A stretch of 24,898 nt of DNA, from NCBI GenBank assembly GCA_031425695.1, contig JANPJV010000117.1, forward strand, positions 1-24,898, in the 5' to 3' direction. The notes under the pieces were generated by a model. It saw only the letters and a list, made by a program, of their open reading frames with translations, did no database searches and was not told the DNA's origin. The stretch is from JANPJV01 sp031425695 (GTDB lineage: Bacteria > Pseudomonadota > Gammaproteobacteria > Xanthomonadales > SZUA-5). The position numbers and the translations under genes were made by a program. Every line of letters begins with the position of its first letter. Within the stretch, counting starts at the first letter, position 1. This document shows positions 16,977 to 23,961 of this stretch, piece after piece.

Positions 16977-17402
16977 TCAAGCAACCGTCAGGCGCACGTC
17001 GAGGTTGTTGCGGGTGGCGTTGGAGTACGGGCAGACCTGGTGCGCCTTGGCGACCAGGGCCTGGGCTTCGGCAGGATCGACGCCGGGTAGCTTTACTTCG
17101 AGCTCGACGTCGAGGCCAAAGCCGCCTTCTGAGCGCGGGCCGATGCCGACGCTGGCGGTGACCGACGCGTCCGCAGGAACCTTGGGGCCGCCCTGCGAGG
17201 CGACGAACTTCATCGCGCCGATGAAGCACGCGGCGTAGCCCATGGCGAACAGCTGCTCTGGATTGTTGCCGGTGCCACCTGCGCCGCCGAGCTCCTTGGG
17301 CGTGGCCAGCTTGACGTCGAGGCTGCCGTCGCTGGTGGTGCTGCGGCCATCGCGGCCACCGGTCGCGGTCGCGCAGGTCTTGTAGATGACTTGGGTAGGC
17401 AT
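16977..17402 (-). CDS. ohr: Organic hydroperoxide resistance protein (Ohr, OsmC/Ohr family)
   Basis: A thiol peroxidase that reduces organic and fatty acid hydroperoxides in the cytoplasm, with lipoylated proteins as known electron donors. The 141-residue length is standard. The peroxidatic Cys is C59 in YAACF and the resolving Cys is C124 in QVCPYSNATRNN; R17 and E49, which position the catalytic Cys in known Ohr structures, are present. The N-terminal IYKTCATATGGRDG is typical of Ohr rather than OsmC. The frame extends 19 residues further, but ATG 17402 has AAGGA 8 nt upstream and matches family length. No ohrR regulator gene is visible nearby in this window. Confidence 0.95.
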   Translation of the reverse strand: MPTQVIYKTCATATGGRDGRSTTSDGSLDVKLATPKELGGAGGTGNNPEQLFAMGYAACFIGAMKFVASQGGPKVPADASVTASVGIGPRSEGGFGLDVELEVKLPGVDPAEAQALVAKAHQVCPYSNATRNNLDVRLTVA

Positions 17403-17467
17403 GGCGATTTTCCTTGTCTGGGGGAGGGCATGGTCGAAGCTGTCGCCAAGGATAGCCATTCCCGATC

Positions 17468-17494
17468 ACGACGGCGGGGCGCGAGCGCCGTCGT
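17468..17494 (-). terminator. Hairpin after the EEP-family gene, possible terminator
   Basis: ACGACGGCG (17468-17476) pairs with CGCCGTCGT (17486-17494) across a 9-nt GC-rich loop, 12 nt past the stop of the minus-strand gene. No T-run follows on that strand, so termination is only possible, not shown. Confidence 0.4.
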
Positions 17495-17506
17495 CGTGCA
17501 GGCCGA

Positions 17507-18463
17507 TCAACGCCAGGCGAAGTCCGCCACCACCGGTCGATGCGCACTCAGGGGACGCAAGAATTCGCGGGTGAGACCAAGCGCATCGACCTCGTTCGCG
17601 GGCATGCTTTCCGGGTCGAAGATGACGCTCGAAAGGACCTTCAGGCCGCGGTCGTGCAGCAGATAGTCGATCTGCTTCGACTCATAGGGCGTGTCACGCC
17701 CGTCCCAGGTCCACGTCTCTCCGTTTGCGTGGCGCGAGGCGACGACTTCCAGCCGCAGTTTGGCTTTTTCCTTACCCTGCAGCGCGCGCACGGGGCCCGG
17801 CCCGCGGGTGGTGTTGAAGTCGCCGCCGACAATGACGGCATCGACCCGGTTGCGCGCCGTGGCCTGGTTGAGGCGGCGGCGGATCTGCGTGCTTTCGACG
17901 ATGCGCCGGCGCTCCTCCCAGGCGTCATCGGTGTCGCCACAGCATTGCAGGTCGACGCCGATCACCAGCAGGCGCTTGCCGCCAATGTCGAGTACGGCGC
18001 CATGCGCACCGATACCGCCGGCCAGGCTTTGGTCGAGCTCGGAACGCCAGCGCGGCGCGAGCGCCTGCCCGCGCATCGACTCGACGAAGGTCGCGGGGTA
18101 GGGCAGGGACTCGAATTGTGAAAGCGCACGGATCCCGCCCCGGTAGGCAATCACCGCACGCTGGTTGTAGCCGCTGCTGCCATAGCTGACGCGCCAGCGT
18201 GGTCGCTCGCGACCCAGGCGACGCAGGACGCGCATGACGTGATGCGCCGCCCGGTCGCCGGACATTTCATCGAGGATCAGCACGTCGGCATCGATGGCCG
18301 TCAGCACCTTGGCGAAGGCGTCCGCATGTTCGTAGAAATTCTCGCGCGACACATTCCATGCGAGCACCCGCAAGTCGGTGCCGGGCGCGCGCGGCAGCGT
18401 CGCTGGCGCCGCGGCGGTACCGCAGGCGACCAGCACCAAAAGCCAGGCGTAAAGACGCTTCAT
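17507..18463 (-). CDS. Exported endonuclease/exonuclease/phosphatase-family protein, possible lipoprotein
   Basis: The 318-residue product has the EEP metal-dependent hydrolase motifs in order: WNV with N37, DEM with E66, GGDFNT with D215 and N217, QIDYLL, and SAHRP with H308 followed by an Asp in VVADF. The N-terminus MKRLYAWLLVLVACGT is a short signal peptide; LVAC (residues 11-14) fits a lipobox, so a lipid-anchored periplasmic or outer-membrane location is plausible, and a plain secreted form is the alternative. The substrate (nucleic acid, phospholipid or phosphoester) cannot be told. Start ATG 18463 overlaps the stop of the upstream gene (ATGA), so the two are co-translated. The frame upstream of this ATG is a shadow of that gene. 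Confidence 0.87.
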   Translation of the reverse strand: MKRLYAWLLVLVACGTAAAPATLPRAPGTDLRVLAWNVSRENFYEHADAFAKVLTAIDADVLILDEMSGDRAAHHVMRVLRRLGRERPRWRVSYGSSGYNQRAVIAYRGGIRALSQFESLPYPATFVESMRGQALAPRWRSELDQSLAGGIGAHGAVLDIGGKRLLVIGVDLQCCGDTDDAWEERRRIVESTQIRRRLNQATARNRVDAVIVGGDFNTTRGPGPVRALQGKEKAKLRLEVVASRHANGETWTWDGRDTPYESKQIDYLLHDRGLKVLSSVIFDPESMPANEVDALGLTREFLRPLSAHRPVVADFAWR

Positions 18464-18900
18464 GCGTCGGTGCGGGAGAGATGGGCGCGGATGACGGCCA
18501 GTTGCGACACCGGCGCGAACCACGCTATGCGCCCGAAGTTGAACTGCACCGTCGTGAAATAGCCGCTCTCGGCCGCTGCCTCCAGCCAATCGAACACGCC
18601 AGGCAATGGCAGGCTCAGGTTGAAGCTGGCGCCGCTGGCGTCGGTCAGCCCGTTCTCGCGGGCAAACTCGGCGACACGATCGCTGTCGGTGAACGCGAAC
18701 ACGCAATCCTTGTCGTCATGGATGGCGACGAAGGCCTGCGGGTCCCCGACACTCGCGGGATCGATTGCAAACGCCCATTCCGGCAGCCCCAGGACGGCGC
18801 GCCAGAGCGTCTCCAGCGCCTCGCGGGGCCCGCGCTCGGCGTCGCGCGGATAGGCGGCCAGGGCAAGGGCGTCGAAGTCGGGGAGCGTGGGGTCGGGCAT
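18460..18900 (-). CDS. Hypothetical protein, coupled to the EEP-family gene
   Basis: A 146-residue soluble acidic protein, MPDPTLPDFDALALAAYPRD at the start. I do not recognise a named family. A central segment (LPEWAFAID...PQAFVAIHDDKDCVFAFTDSDRV) looks like an alpha/beta fold, with an even mix of Phe/Trp near the C-terminus (FTTVQFNFGRIAWFAP). It has no signal peptide or membrane segment. The frame runs up to 19035, but that extension reads through the REP repeats and is rich in Pro/Ser, so ATG 18900 is the better start, although its ribosome site is poor. The stop overlaps the next start (ATGA), which ties it to the exported hydrolase. Confidence 0.75.
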   Translation of the reverse strand: MPDPTLPDFDALALAAYPRDAERGPREALETLWRAVLGLPEWAFAIDPASVGDPQAFVAIHDDKDCVFAFTDSDRVAEFARENGLTDASGASFNLSLPLPGVFDWLEAAAESGYFTTVQFNFGRIAWFAPVSQLAVIRAHLSRTDA

Positions 18901-18966
18901 GGATTGGCGTCGGAGCAGGGCGTTGAATCGTACGGGAGGGTGAGTGCTTGTGGGAACGGGGCTGGG

Positions 18967-19080
18967 GCTCCCCTCTCCCGTGCTTCTGGGGAGAGGGGAT
19001 GGGGGAGAGGGCGCATTGGAATTCACGAAACGCATCCCTCTCCCCCGACCCCTCTCCCTTGAAGCACGGGAGAGGGGAGC
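18967..19080. repeat. Inverted pair of CT/GA-rich REP elements
   Basis: 18967-19013 (GCTCCCCTCTCCCGTGCTTC onward) and 19032-19080 (ending AAGCACGGGAGAGGGGAGC) are near-perfect inverted copies of ~48 bp separated by 18 bp. Together they could form a long cruciform or RNA stem between the divergent hypothetical gene and leuS. The same family occurs at 2889-3010. Any leuS promoter must lie between or downstream of this element. Confidence 0.88.
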
Positions 19081-19148
19081 GTTACCGCCGTACTCTCCCA
19101 GCTTCAGGTAATCTCGCGGGTTTCGTCGGCCGTCAGCCCCTGAGCCCC

Positions 19149-21761
19149 ATGCAAGCCATCTACGACCCGCGCGCTATCGAGCAGAGCGCCCAGGATTTCT
19201 GGGAGCGCACGCGCGCTTTCGAAGTCACTGAAAACCCGGACAAAGAGAAGTTCTATTGCCTGTGCATGCTGCCCTATCCCTCGGGCGCGCTGCACATGGG
19301 CCATGTGCGCAATTACACGATCGGCGACGTGGTCGCGCGCTATCAGCGCATGCAGGGCAAGAACGTCCTGCAGCCGATGGGTTGGGATGCGTTCGGCTTG
19401 CCGGCGGAGAACGCGGCGATTGCGCGCAATGTGCCGCCGGCGCAATGGACGTATGCCAACATCGCGAACATGAAGCGCCAGTTGAAGGCGCTCGGTTTCG
19501 CGTACGACTGGTCGCGCGAAGTCACCACGTGCACGCCGGCGTATTACCGCCACGAGCAGAAGTTTTTCACCGAGCTGTTCGAGAAGGGCTTGGTCTATCG
19601 CAAGAATTCGGTGGTCAATTTCGATCCGGTCGACCAGACCGTGCTCGCGAACGAGCAGGTGGTCGATGGCCGCGGCTGGCGTTCGGGGGCGATCGTCGAG
19701 CGTCGCGAGATTCCGCAGTGGTTCTTCCGCATCACTGACTACGCCGATGAGCTGCTGAACAAGCTCGACGAGCTGCCGGGCTGGCCGGATTCGGTCAAGA
19801 CCATGCAGCGCAACTGGATTGGCCGTTCGGAAGGCCTCGAGATTCAGTTCGACGTCGCTGGCCATGCGCCGCTGACGGTCTACACGACGCGTCCGGACAC
19901 CTTGCTCGGGGTGACTTTCCTGTCGGTCGCGGCCGAACATCCGCTTGCGCGCGAGGCGGCCGCGCACAACGCCGAACTCGCGGCCTTCATCGAGCAGTGC
20001 GCACACGCCGCAGTCACCGAGGCCGCACTCGAGACGACGGAAAAGCGTGGTGTTGCGCTGGGCATGGACGCGCTGCACCCGGTCAGCGGCGAACGTGTGC
20101 CGATCTACGCGGCCAACTTCGTGCTGATGGGCTATGGCACCGGCGCCGTGATGGCCGTGCCCGGCCACGACCAGCGCGACTGGGAGTTTGCGACCAAGTA
20201 CGGCTTGCCAATCCGCCAGGTGATTGCGCCTGCAGCCGGTCGCACCACTGACGTCGTCGACTTGAGCAAATCAGCGTACACCGAGAAAGGCGTCAACGTC
20301 GATTCGGGTGCGTTGCCGACGGGCCTGGAGCTCGACGGCAAGGACTACGCTTCGTCCTTCAACGCGCTGGCCGACTGGCTCGCTGCGCGCGGGAAGGGCC
20401 AGCGCAAGGTCAACTTCCGCCTGCGCGACTGGGGCGTGAGCCGCCAGCGTTTCTGGGGTTGCCCGATCCCGATGATCTATCGCGAGGATGGCACCGCGAT
20501 GCCGGTGCCAGCCGGGCAGTTGCCGGTGGTGCTGCCCGAGGACGTGCGCTTCCAGGGTGTCGCTTCGCCGATCAAGTCGATGCCGAGCTTCATCGAGACC
20601 ACCGATCCCGAAACCGGTCGCCCCGCGAAGCGTGAGACGGACACCTTCGACACCTTCGTCGAATCGTCCTGGTACTACGCGCGCTATTGCTCGCCCGGCG
20701 CCGAGACGATGCTCGACGAACGCGCGAACCACTGGCTGCCGGTCGACCTGTACATCGGCGGCATCGAGCACGCGGTCATGCACCTGCTGTACTTCCGCTT
20801 CTGGCACAAGGCCATGCGTGATTGCGGCTACGTACAGAGCGACGAGCCGGCGACCAACCTGCTGTGCCAGGGCATGGTCGTGGCCGAGACTTTCTATCGC
20901 GAAGTCGACGGCAAGAAGGACTGGATCAATCCGGCCGACGTGGATGTCGAACGCGACAGCCATGGCCGCATGATCGGCGCGCACTTGAAGGCCGACGGCC
21001 TGCCGGTGACCATCGGTCCGGTCGAAAAGATGAGCAAGTCGAAGAACAATGGGGTCGATCCGCAGGCGCTGATCGATACCTATGGCGCCGACACCGTGCG
21101 CCTGTTCTCGATGTTTGCGTCCCCGCCCGATCAGCAGCTCGAGTGGAGCCAGTCGGGCGTCGAAGGCATGTCGCGTTTTTTGAAGCGCATCTGGCGCATG
21201 GTCGGCGAGTTCGTCGCAGGTGGTGCGGTACCAGCGTTCGACGCGGCGCTACTCAGTGCGGCCGATCGCACCCTGCGCACGCGCCTGCACGAGACCATCG
21301 AAGGCGTGAATCGCGACATCGGGACGCGCTACACCTTCAACACCGCGATTGCCAAGGTGATGGAGCTCAGCAATCACATCTCGAAGTTCGAGCTCACCGG
21401 CCCGGTTTCGCGCGCGGTACTGCAGGAGGCGTGGGAAGCGATCGTGCTGATGCTCAACCCGATCACCCCGCACACCTGTCACGCGCTCTGGCAGGCACTG
21501 GGACACGGCGAGGAACTGATCGAAGATCGCGGTTTCCCCAAGACCGACCCGGCCGCCCTCGTCAAGGATCTGATCACCCTCGTAGTACAGGTCAATGGCA
21601 AGCTGCGCGGACGCGTCGAGATTGCGCCGGGCAGTACCGAAGAAGCTGTGCGTACGGCTGCATTCGCAAACGTCGATGTCGCCCGCAATATCGAAGGCAA
21701 GCAGGTCCGCAAGTTCGTGTGGGTACCGGACAAACTCGTCAACATCGTCGTTTCTGACTAG
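19149..21761 (+). CDS. leuS: Leucyl-tRNA synthetase
   Basis: Charges tRNA-Leu with leucine in the cytoplasm; class I synthetase of 870 residues (E. coli enzyme 860). It shows the HIGH-type motif HMGH at 49-52 in PYPSGALHMGHVRNYT, the CP1 editing domain with YTTRPDT at 245-251, WGVSRQRFWGCPIP, the KMSKS motif at 627-631, and an anticodon-binding and C-terminal part ending in KLVNIVVSD. ATG 19149 begins MQAIYDPRAIEQSAQDFW, the usual start; the frame is open to 18948, but that part reads through REP repeats. No strong ribosome site is visible. It is followed by lptE after 151 bp, the usual gammaproteobacterial neighbour. Confidence 0.98.
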   Translation: MQAIYDPRAIEQSAQDFWERTRAFEVTENPDKEKFYCLCMLPYPSGALHMGHVRNYTIGDVVARYQRMQGKNVLQPMGWDAFGLPAENAAIARNVPPAQWTYANIANMKRQLKALGFAYDWSREVTTCTPAYYRHEQKFFTELFEKGLVYRKNSVVNFDPVDQTVLANEQVVDGRGWRSGAIVERREIPQWFFRITDYADELLNKLDELPGWPDSVKTMQRNWIGRSEGLEIQFDVAGHAPLTVYTTRPDTLLGVTFLSVAAEHPLAREAAAHNAELAAFIEQCAHAAVTEAALETTEKRGVALGMDALHPVSGERVPIYAANFVLMGYGTGAVMAVPGHDQRDWEFATKYGLPIRQVIAPAAGRTTDVVDLSKSAYTEKGVNVDSGALPTGLELDGKDYASSFNALADWLAARGKGQRKVNFRLRDWGVSRQRFWGCPIPMIYREDGTAMPVPAGQLPVVLPEDVRFQGVASPIKSMPSFIETTDPETGRPAKRETDTFDTFVESSWYYARYCSPGAETMLDERANHWLPVDLYIGGIEHAVMHLLYFRFWHKAMRDCGYVQSDEPATNLLCQGMVVAETFYREVDGKKDWINPADVDVERDSHGRMIGAHLKADGLPVTIGPVEKMSKSKNNGVDPQALIDTYGADTVRLFSMFASPPDQQLEWSQSGVEGMSRFLKRIWRMVGEFVAGGAVPAFDAALLSAADRTLRTRLHETIEGVNRDIGTRYTFNTAIAKVMELSNHISKFELTGPVSRAVLQEAWEAIVLMLNPITPHTCHALWQALGHGEELIEDRGFPKTDPAALVKDLITLVVQVNGKLRGRVEIAPGSTEEAVRTAAFANVDVARNIEGKQVRKFVWVPDKLVNIVVSD

Positions 21762-21859
21762 CGTTGAAGGCCTGGACGGGCCATCCTGGCCTATCCGGGC
21801 ACGCTCTGCAAAAAGTGTGATTTTTGTGTGTATTTTCAATGACTTAGTGATCGAACATG

Positions 21860-21879
21860 GCGGCACATCCATGTGCCGC
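21860..21879. promoter_or_regulatory. Perfect 20-bp palindrome upstream of lptE
   Basis: GCGGCACATCCATGTGCCGC is a 9-bp perfect inverted repeat around CC, 33 bp before the lptE ATG and after an AT-rich stretch (21810-21850). It has no T-run, so it is not an obvious terminator of leuS. An operator or a 5'-UTR stem for lptE is possible. The remaining gap 21762-21912 contains no gene. Confidence 0.45.
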
Positions 21880-21912
21880 GCTGCCCTAGACAATCAGCTT
21901 CTGGAGAACGCC

Positions 21913-22461
21913 ATGGTCTCTGCCGCACGTCTCACCCGTCGCGCCGTCCTTGGTGCCTGTGCGCTGCTCATCGGCGCCTGTGGTGGCTACCATCTGCGCG
22001 AGGCCAAGCCGCTGCCGACGGTCCTCGGCGTGGTGACCATCGAGGCCGTCAACCTGGACAGCCCACTGGTGATGGACCTCGAACGCGAGCTCAAGACCGC
22101 CGGCGCCACGCTGGCACCGATGAATTCCGCCGGTGCCACGCTGCTCAAGATCGTGTCCGAGACCGAGGAACGCAACGTCATCTCGCTCGACGAGCGCGCC
22201 AAGGTTGGCGAGTACGAACTGCACTATCGGGTGAGCTACGCGGTCGACGATGCCGACGCCAAGCCGCTGCTCCGCGAAACCCCCATCGATCTCAGCCGCG
22301 TCTACAGCTTCGACGAATCCCAGGCCCTCGGCGCGGCCCAGGAAGAGGCGATCATCCGCACCGAACTGCGCCGCGACGCCGTCCGCCAGATCATGGAACG
22401 CCTCGCCCGCATCCAAGACCCCAACCGCACCGAACGCGAAACCCCGGTGCCGGCGGAGTGA
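21913..22461 (+). CDS. lptE: LPS-assembly lipoprotein LptE
   Basis: LptE is an outer-membrane lipoprotein that plugs the LptD barrel and is needed to place LPS in the outer leaflet. The 182-residue product has a lipoprotein signal with LIGAC, lipidated Cys C23, followed by GGYHLRE, the usual LptE mature start (C-G-F/Y-H-L-R). The mature part shows the expected pattern: a short beta segment (LGVVTIEAVNLDSPLVMDLERELKTAG), a second (GEYELHYRVSYAVDD), then a C-terminal helix (EAIIRTELRRDAVRQIMERL). A twin Arg (R9-R10) in the signal is probably incidental. GGAG lies 6 nt before ATG 21913. Identification rests on the lipobox, the pattern and the position after leuS, because the family diverges strongly. 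The expected holA gene does not follow. Confidence 0.85.
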   Translation: MVSAARLTRRAVLGACALLIGACGGYHLREAKPLPTVLGVVTIEAVNLDSPLVMDLERELKTAGATLAPMNSAGATLLKIVSETEERNVISLDERAKVGEYELHYRVSYAVDDADAKPLLRETPIDLSRVYSFDESQALGAAQEEAIIRTELRRDAVRQIMERLARIQDPNRTERETPVPAE

Positions 22462-22473
22462 TTGCTGGGTCTC

Positions 22474-22716
22474 GAGAAAGCAAAGCCATTTTTACACATG
22501 AAGCACATAATAGAGCGGACACATAATGCACATAAAAAGCTCTTGAATGTGGAATGGTGTGCGTAAAATGTTGTGGCCGCGCAGTTGTACTTAAATATCG
22601 AATCCAGCGAAACAGCTCACCAAGACCATACACTCCCTCATCAAATCGCTCTTTATGTGCATTATGTGTCCGCTTTTCTATGTGCATTTTGTGTAAAAGT
22701 GGCTTTTGCTTTCATG
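22474..22716. repeat. AT-rich element with ~65-bp imperfect inverted arms (MITE-like)
   Basis: Left arm ~22474-22541 and right arm ~22649-22716 are inverted copies with a few mismatches and indels. A 23-nt core (22514-22536, beginning AGCGGACACATAATGCAC) is repeated exactly in inverse at 22674-22652. The ~110-bp centre is unique. Base composition is far more AT-rich than the neighbouring genes. No transposase is encoded; short frames across it (e.g. 22391-22687 minus, 22554-22769 plus) give Cys/His-rich peptides of no recognisable family. It begins 12 bp after the lptE stop and ends just before the arsS ribosome site. No target-site duplication is obvious. A non-autonomous mobile element is plausible; a large RNA stem acting as a terminator is an alternative. 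Confidence 0.7.
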
Positions 22717-22734
22717 AATCCATAGGAATGCGCA

Positions 22735-23691
22735 ATGCGCAACGCCCTGCCGCAACTCCAGGCCATTGAGTTTCCAGCAATCAGTCGTCGCCAGTTGACG
22801 ACGCTGCAGGTGAATCTTGGTTACCTGTGCAATCTCGCGTGCCTGCATTGCCATGTAAATGCCGGGCCGATGCGCAAGGAATTGATGGATGGCGCGACGA
22901 TCGATCTCGTCATCGAGTTCCTGGAGCGGCGCGGGATCAAGACCCTGGATTTGATTGGCGGGTCGCCGGAGATGAATCCGCATTTTCGCCGGTTGGTCAC
23001 GGCAGCGCGCGCGCATGGCGTGCATGTGATGGATCGGTTGAATCCGACCATCGTCGAGGAGCCGGGCTATGAAGACCTGCCCGAGTTTTTCGTCGACAAT
23101 CGGCTGGAGCTGATTGCCTCGCTGCCGTGTTATCTCGAAGACAATGTCGACAAGCAACGCGGCTCGGGAGTTTTCCAGTCATCGATGCGCGTGTTGCGCC
23201 GCTTGAATGCGCTGGGTTATGGCCAGGGTGGCGAGCTCAAGCTGAACCTGGTCTACAACCCGCTGGGCCCGAGCCTGCCGCCGTCTCAGGTGGGGCTCGA
23301 GGCCGACTACAAGCGCATGCTGTACGAGCGCCATGGCGTGATCTTCGATCACCTGTACGTGATCACCAACATGCCGATCCAGCGCTTCGGCAGCACGCTC
23401 ATCTCCCGCGGGCAGTTCGATGACTACATGGCGCTGCTGCGGGGCAGCTATCGGCCCGAAAATCTCGACAACGTGATGTGCCGCGACCTCGTCAGCGTCG
23501 ACTGGCAGGGATTCGTGCACGACTGCGATTTCAACCAGATGCTCGAGCTGCCGCTGGGTGGTGGCGATGCGCGCGTGCATTTGTCCGAATTGGTCGCCGC
23601 GGAATTCGAAGGCCGGCCGATCCGCGTGGCCGGGCATTGTTTCGGTTGCACCGCAGGGCAGGGATCGAGTTGCGGCGGGGCGCTGGCGTAG
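22735..23691 (+). CDS. arsS: Radical SAM protein of the ArsS (arsenosugar biosynthesis, rSAM/Cys-rich) family
   Basis: A radical SAM enzyme; family members are linked to arsenosugar formation from dimethylarsenate, where ArsS supplies the adenosyl/ribosyl part. The 318-residue product has the 4Fe-4S motif C32-N-L-A-C36-L-H-C39 in a GYLCNLACLHCHVNAGP context and a family-specific Cys-rich C-terminal domain: MCRDL (C249), HDCDFNQML (C264), and HCFGCTAGQGSSCGG (C302, C305, C313). Some relatives carry selenocysteine in this tail; here all are Cys codons. AGGA at 22724-22727 is 7 nt before ATG 22735. Its usual partner arsM (arsenite methyltransferase) is not in the window, so the substrate is an inference from the family. 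A 38-bp repeat array follows it. Confidence 0.9.
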   Translation: MRNALPQLQAIEFPAISRRQLTTLQVNLGYLCNLACLHCHVNAGPMRKELMDGATIDLVIEFLERRGIKTLDLIGGSPEMNPHFRRLVTAARAHGVHVMDRLNPTIVEEPGYEDLPEFFVDNRLELIASLPCYLEDNVDKQRGSGVFQSSMRVLRRLNALGYGQGGELKLNLVYNPLGPSLPPSQVGLEADYKRMLYERHGVIFDHLYVITNMPIQRFGSTLISRGQFDDYMALLRGSYRPENLDNVMCRDLVSVDWQGFVHDCDFNQMLELPLGGGDARVHLSELVAAEFEGRPIRVAGHCFGCTAGQGSSCGGALA

Positions 23692-23695
23692 CGGG

Positions 23696-23912
23696 CTGGT
23701 GGTGGTGGGTCTGCGCTGCTGGCGGACTCTTTCGATTTTGAAAGTCCAATCCAGCTCCACCAACAAGCGTCCGCGCACAGCGCAGACCCACCACCAGCCA
23801 ACAAGCGTCCGCGCACAGCGCAGACCCACCACCAGCCAACAAACGTCCGCGCACAGCGCAGACCCACCACCAGCCCACAAACGTCCGCGCACAGCGCAGA
23901 CCCACCACCGGC
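23696..23912. repeat. Four tandem 38-bp repeats plus an inverted partial copy
   Basis: Direct copies occupy 23761-23798, 23799-23836, 23837-23874 and 23875-23912, each CAACAAGCGTCCGCGCACAG then CGCAGACCCACCACCAGC, with one or two changes in copies 3 and 4. A partial inverted copy (TGGTGGTGGGTCTGCGCTG) lies at about 23700-23718, so the first segment can fold back on any of the four. Inside each unit GTCCGCGCACAGCGCAGAC is an imperfect palindrome. A weak stem (GGACTCTTTC with GAAAGTCC) sits at 23724-23747. The block fills most of the 270-bp gap between arsS and the TPR gene. There are no unique spacers, so it is not CRISPR. Confidence 0.88.
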
Positions 23913-23961
23913 CGAGCGCGAAATCGGCGATCCTTTCAACATTCCCATTGCACATGCGCCC

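Noticed and set aside
16787..16984. Repetitive minus-strand peptide (RNKKQFGRY repeats)
   Set aside because: The frame exists only because the tandem units have a period near a multiple of three; it follows the repeat and not a gene.
18948..19148. N-terminal extension of leuS
   Set aside because: It translates REP repeats into Gly/Arg/Ser-rich sequence; the normal LeuRS start is at 19149.
19104..20168. 354-codon minus-strand open frame
   Set aside because: It is antisense to leuS and Arg/His-rich without motifs.
22391..22769. Cys/His-rich small frames on both strands over the AT-rich element
   Set aside because: They arise from the inverted arms, overlap genes at both ends and resemble spurious frames often seen over such repeats.
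23761..23912. CRISPR array
   Set aside because: The 38-bp units are directly abutting with no spacers.
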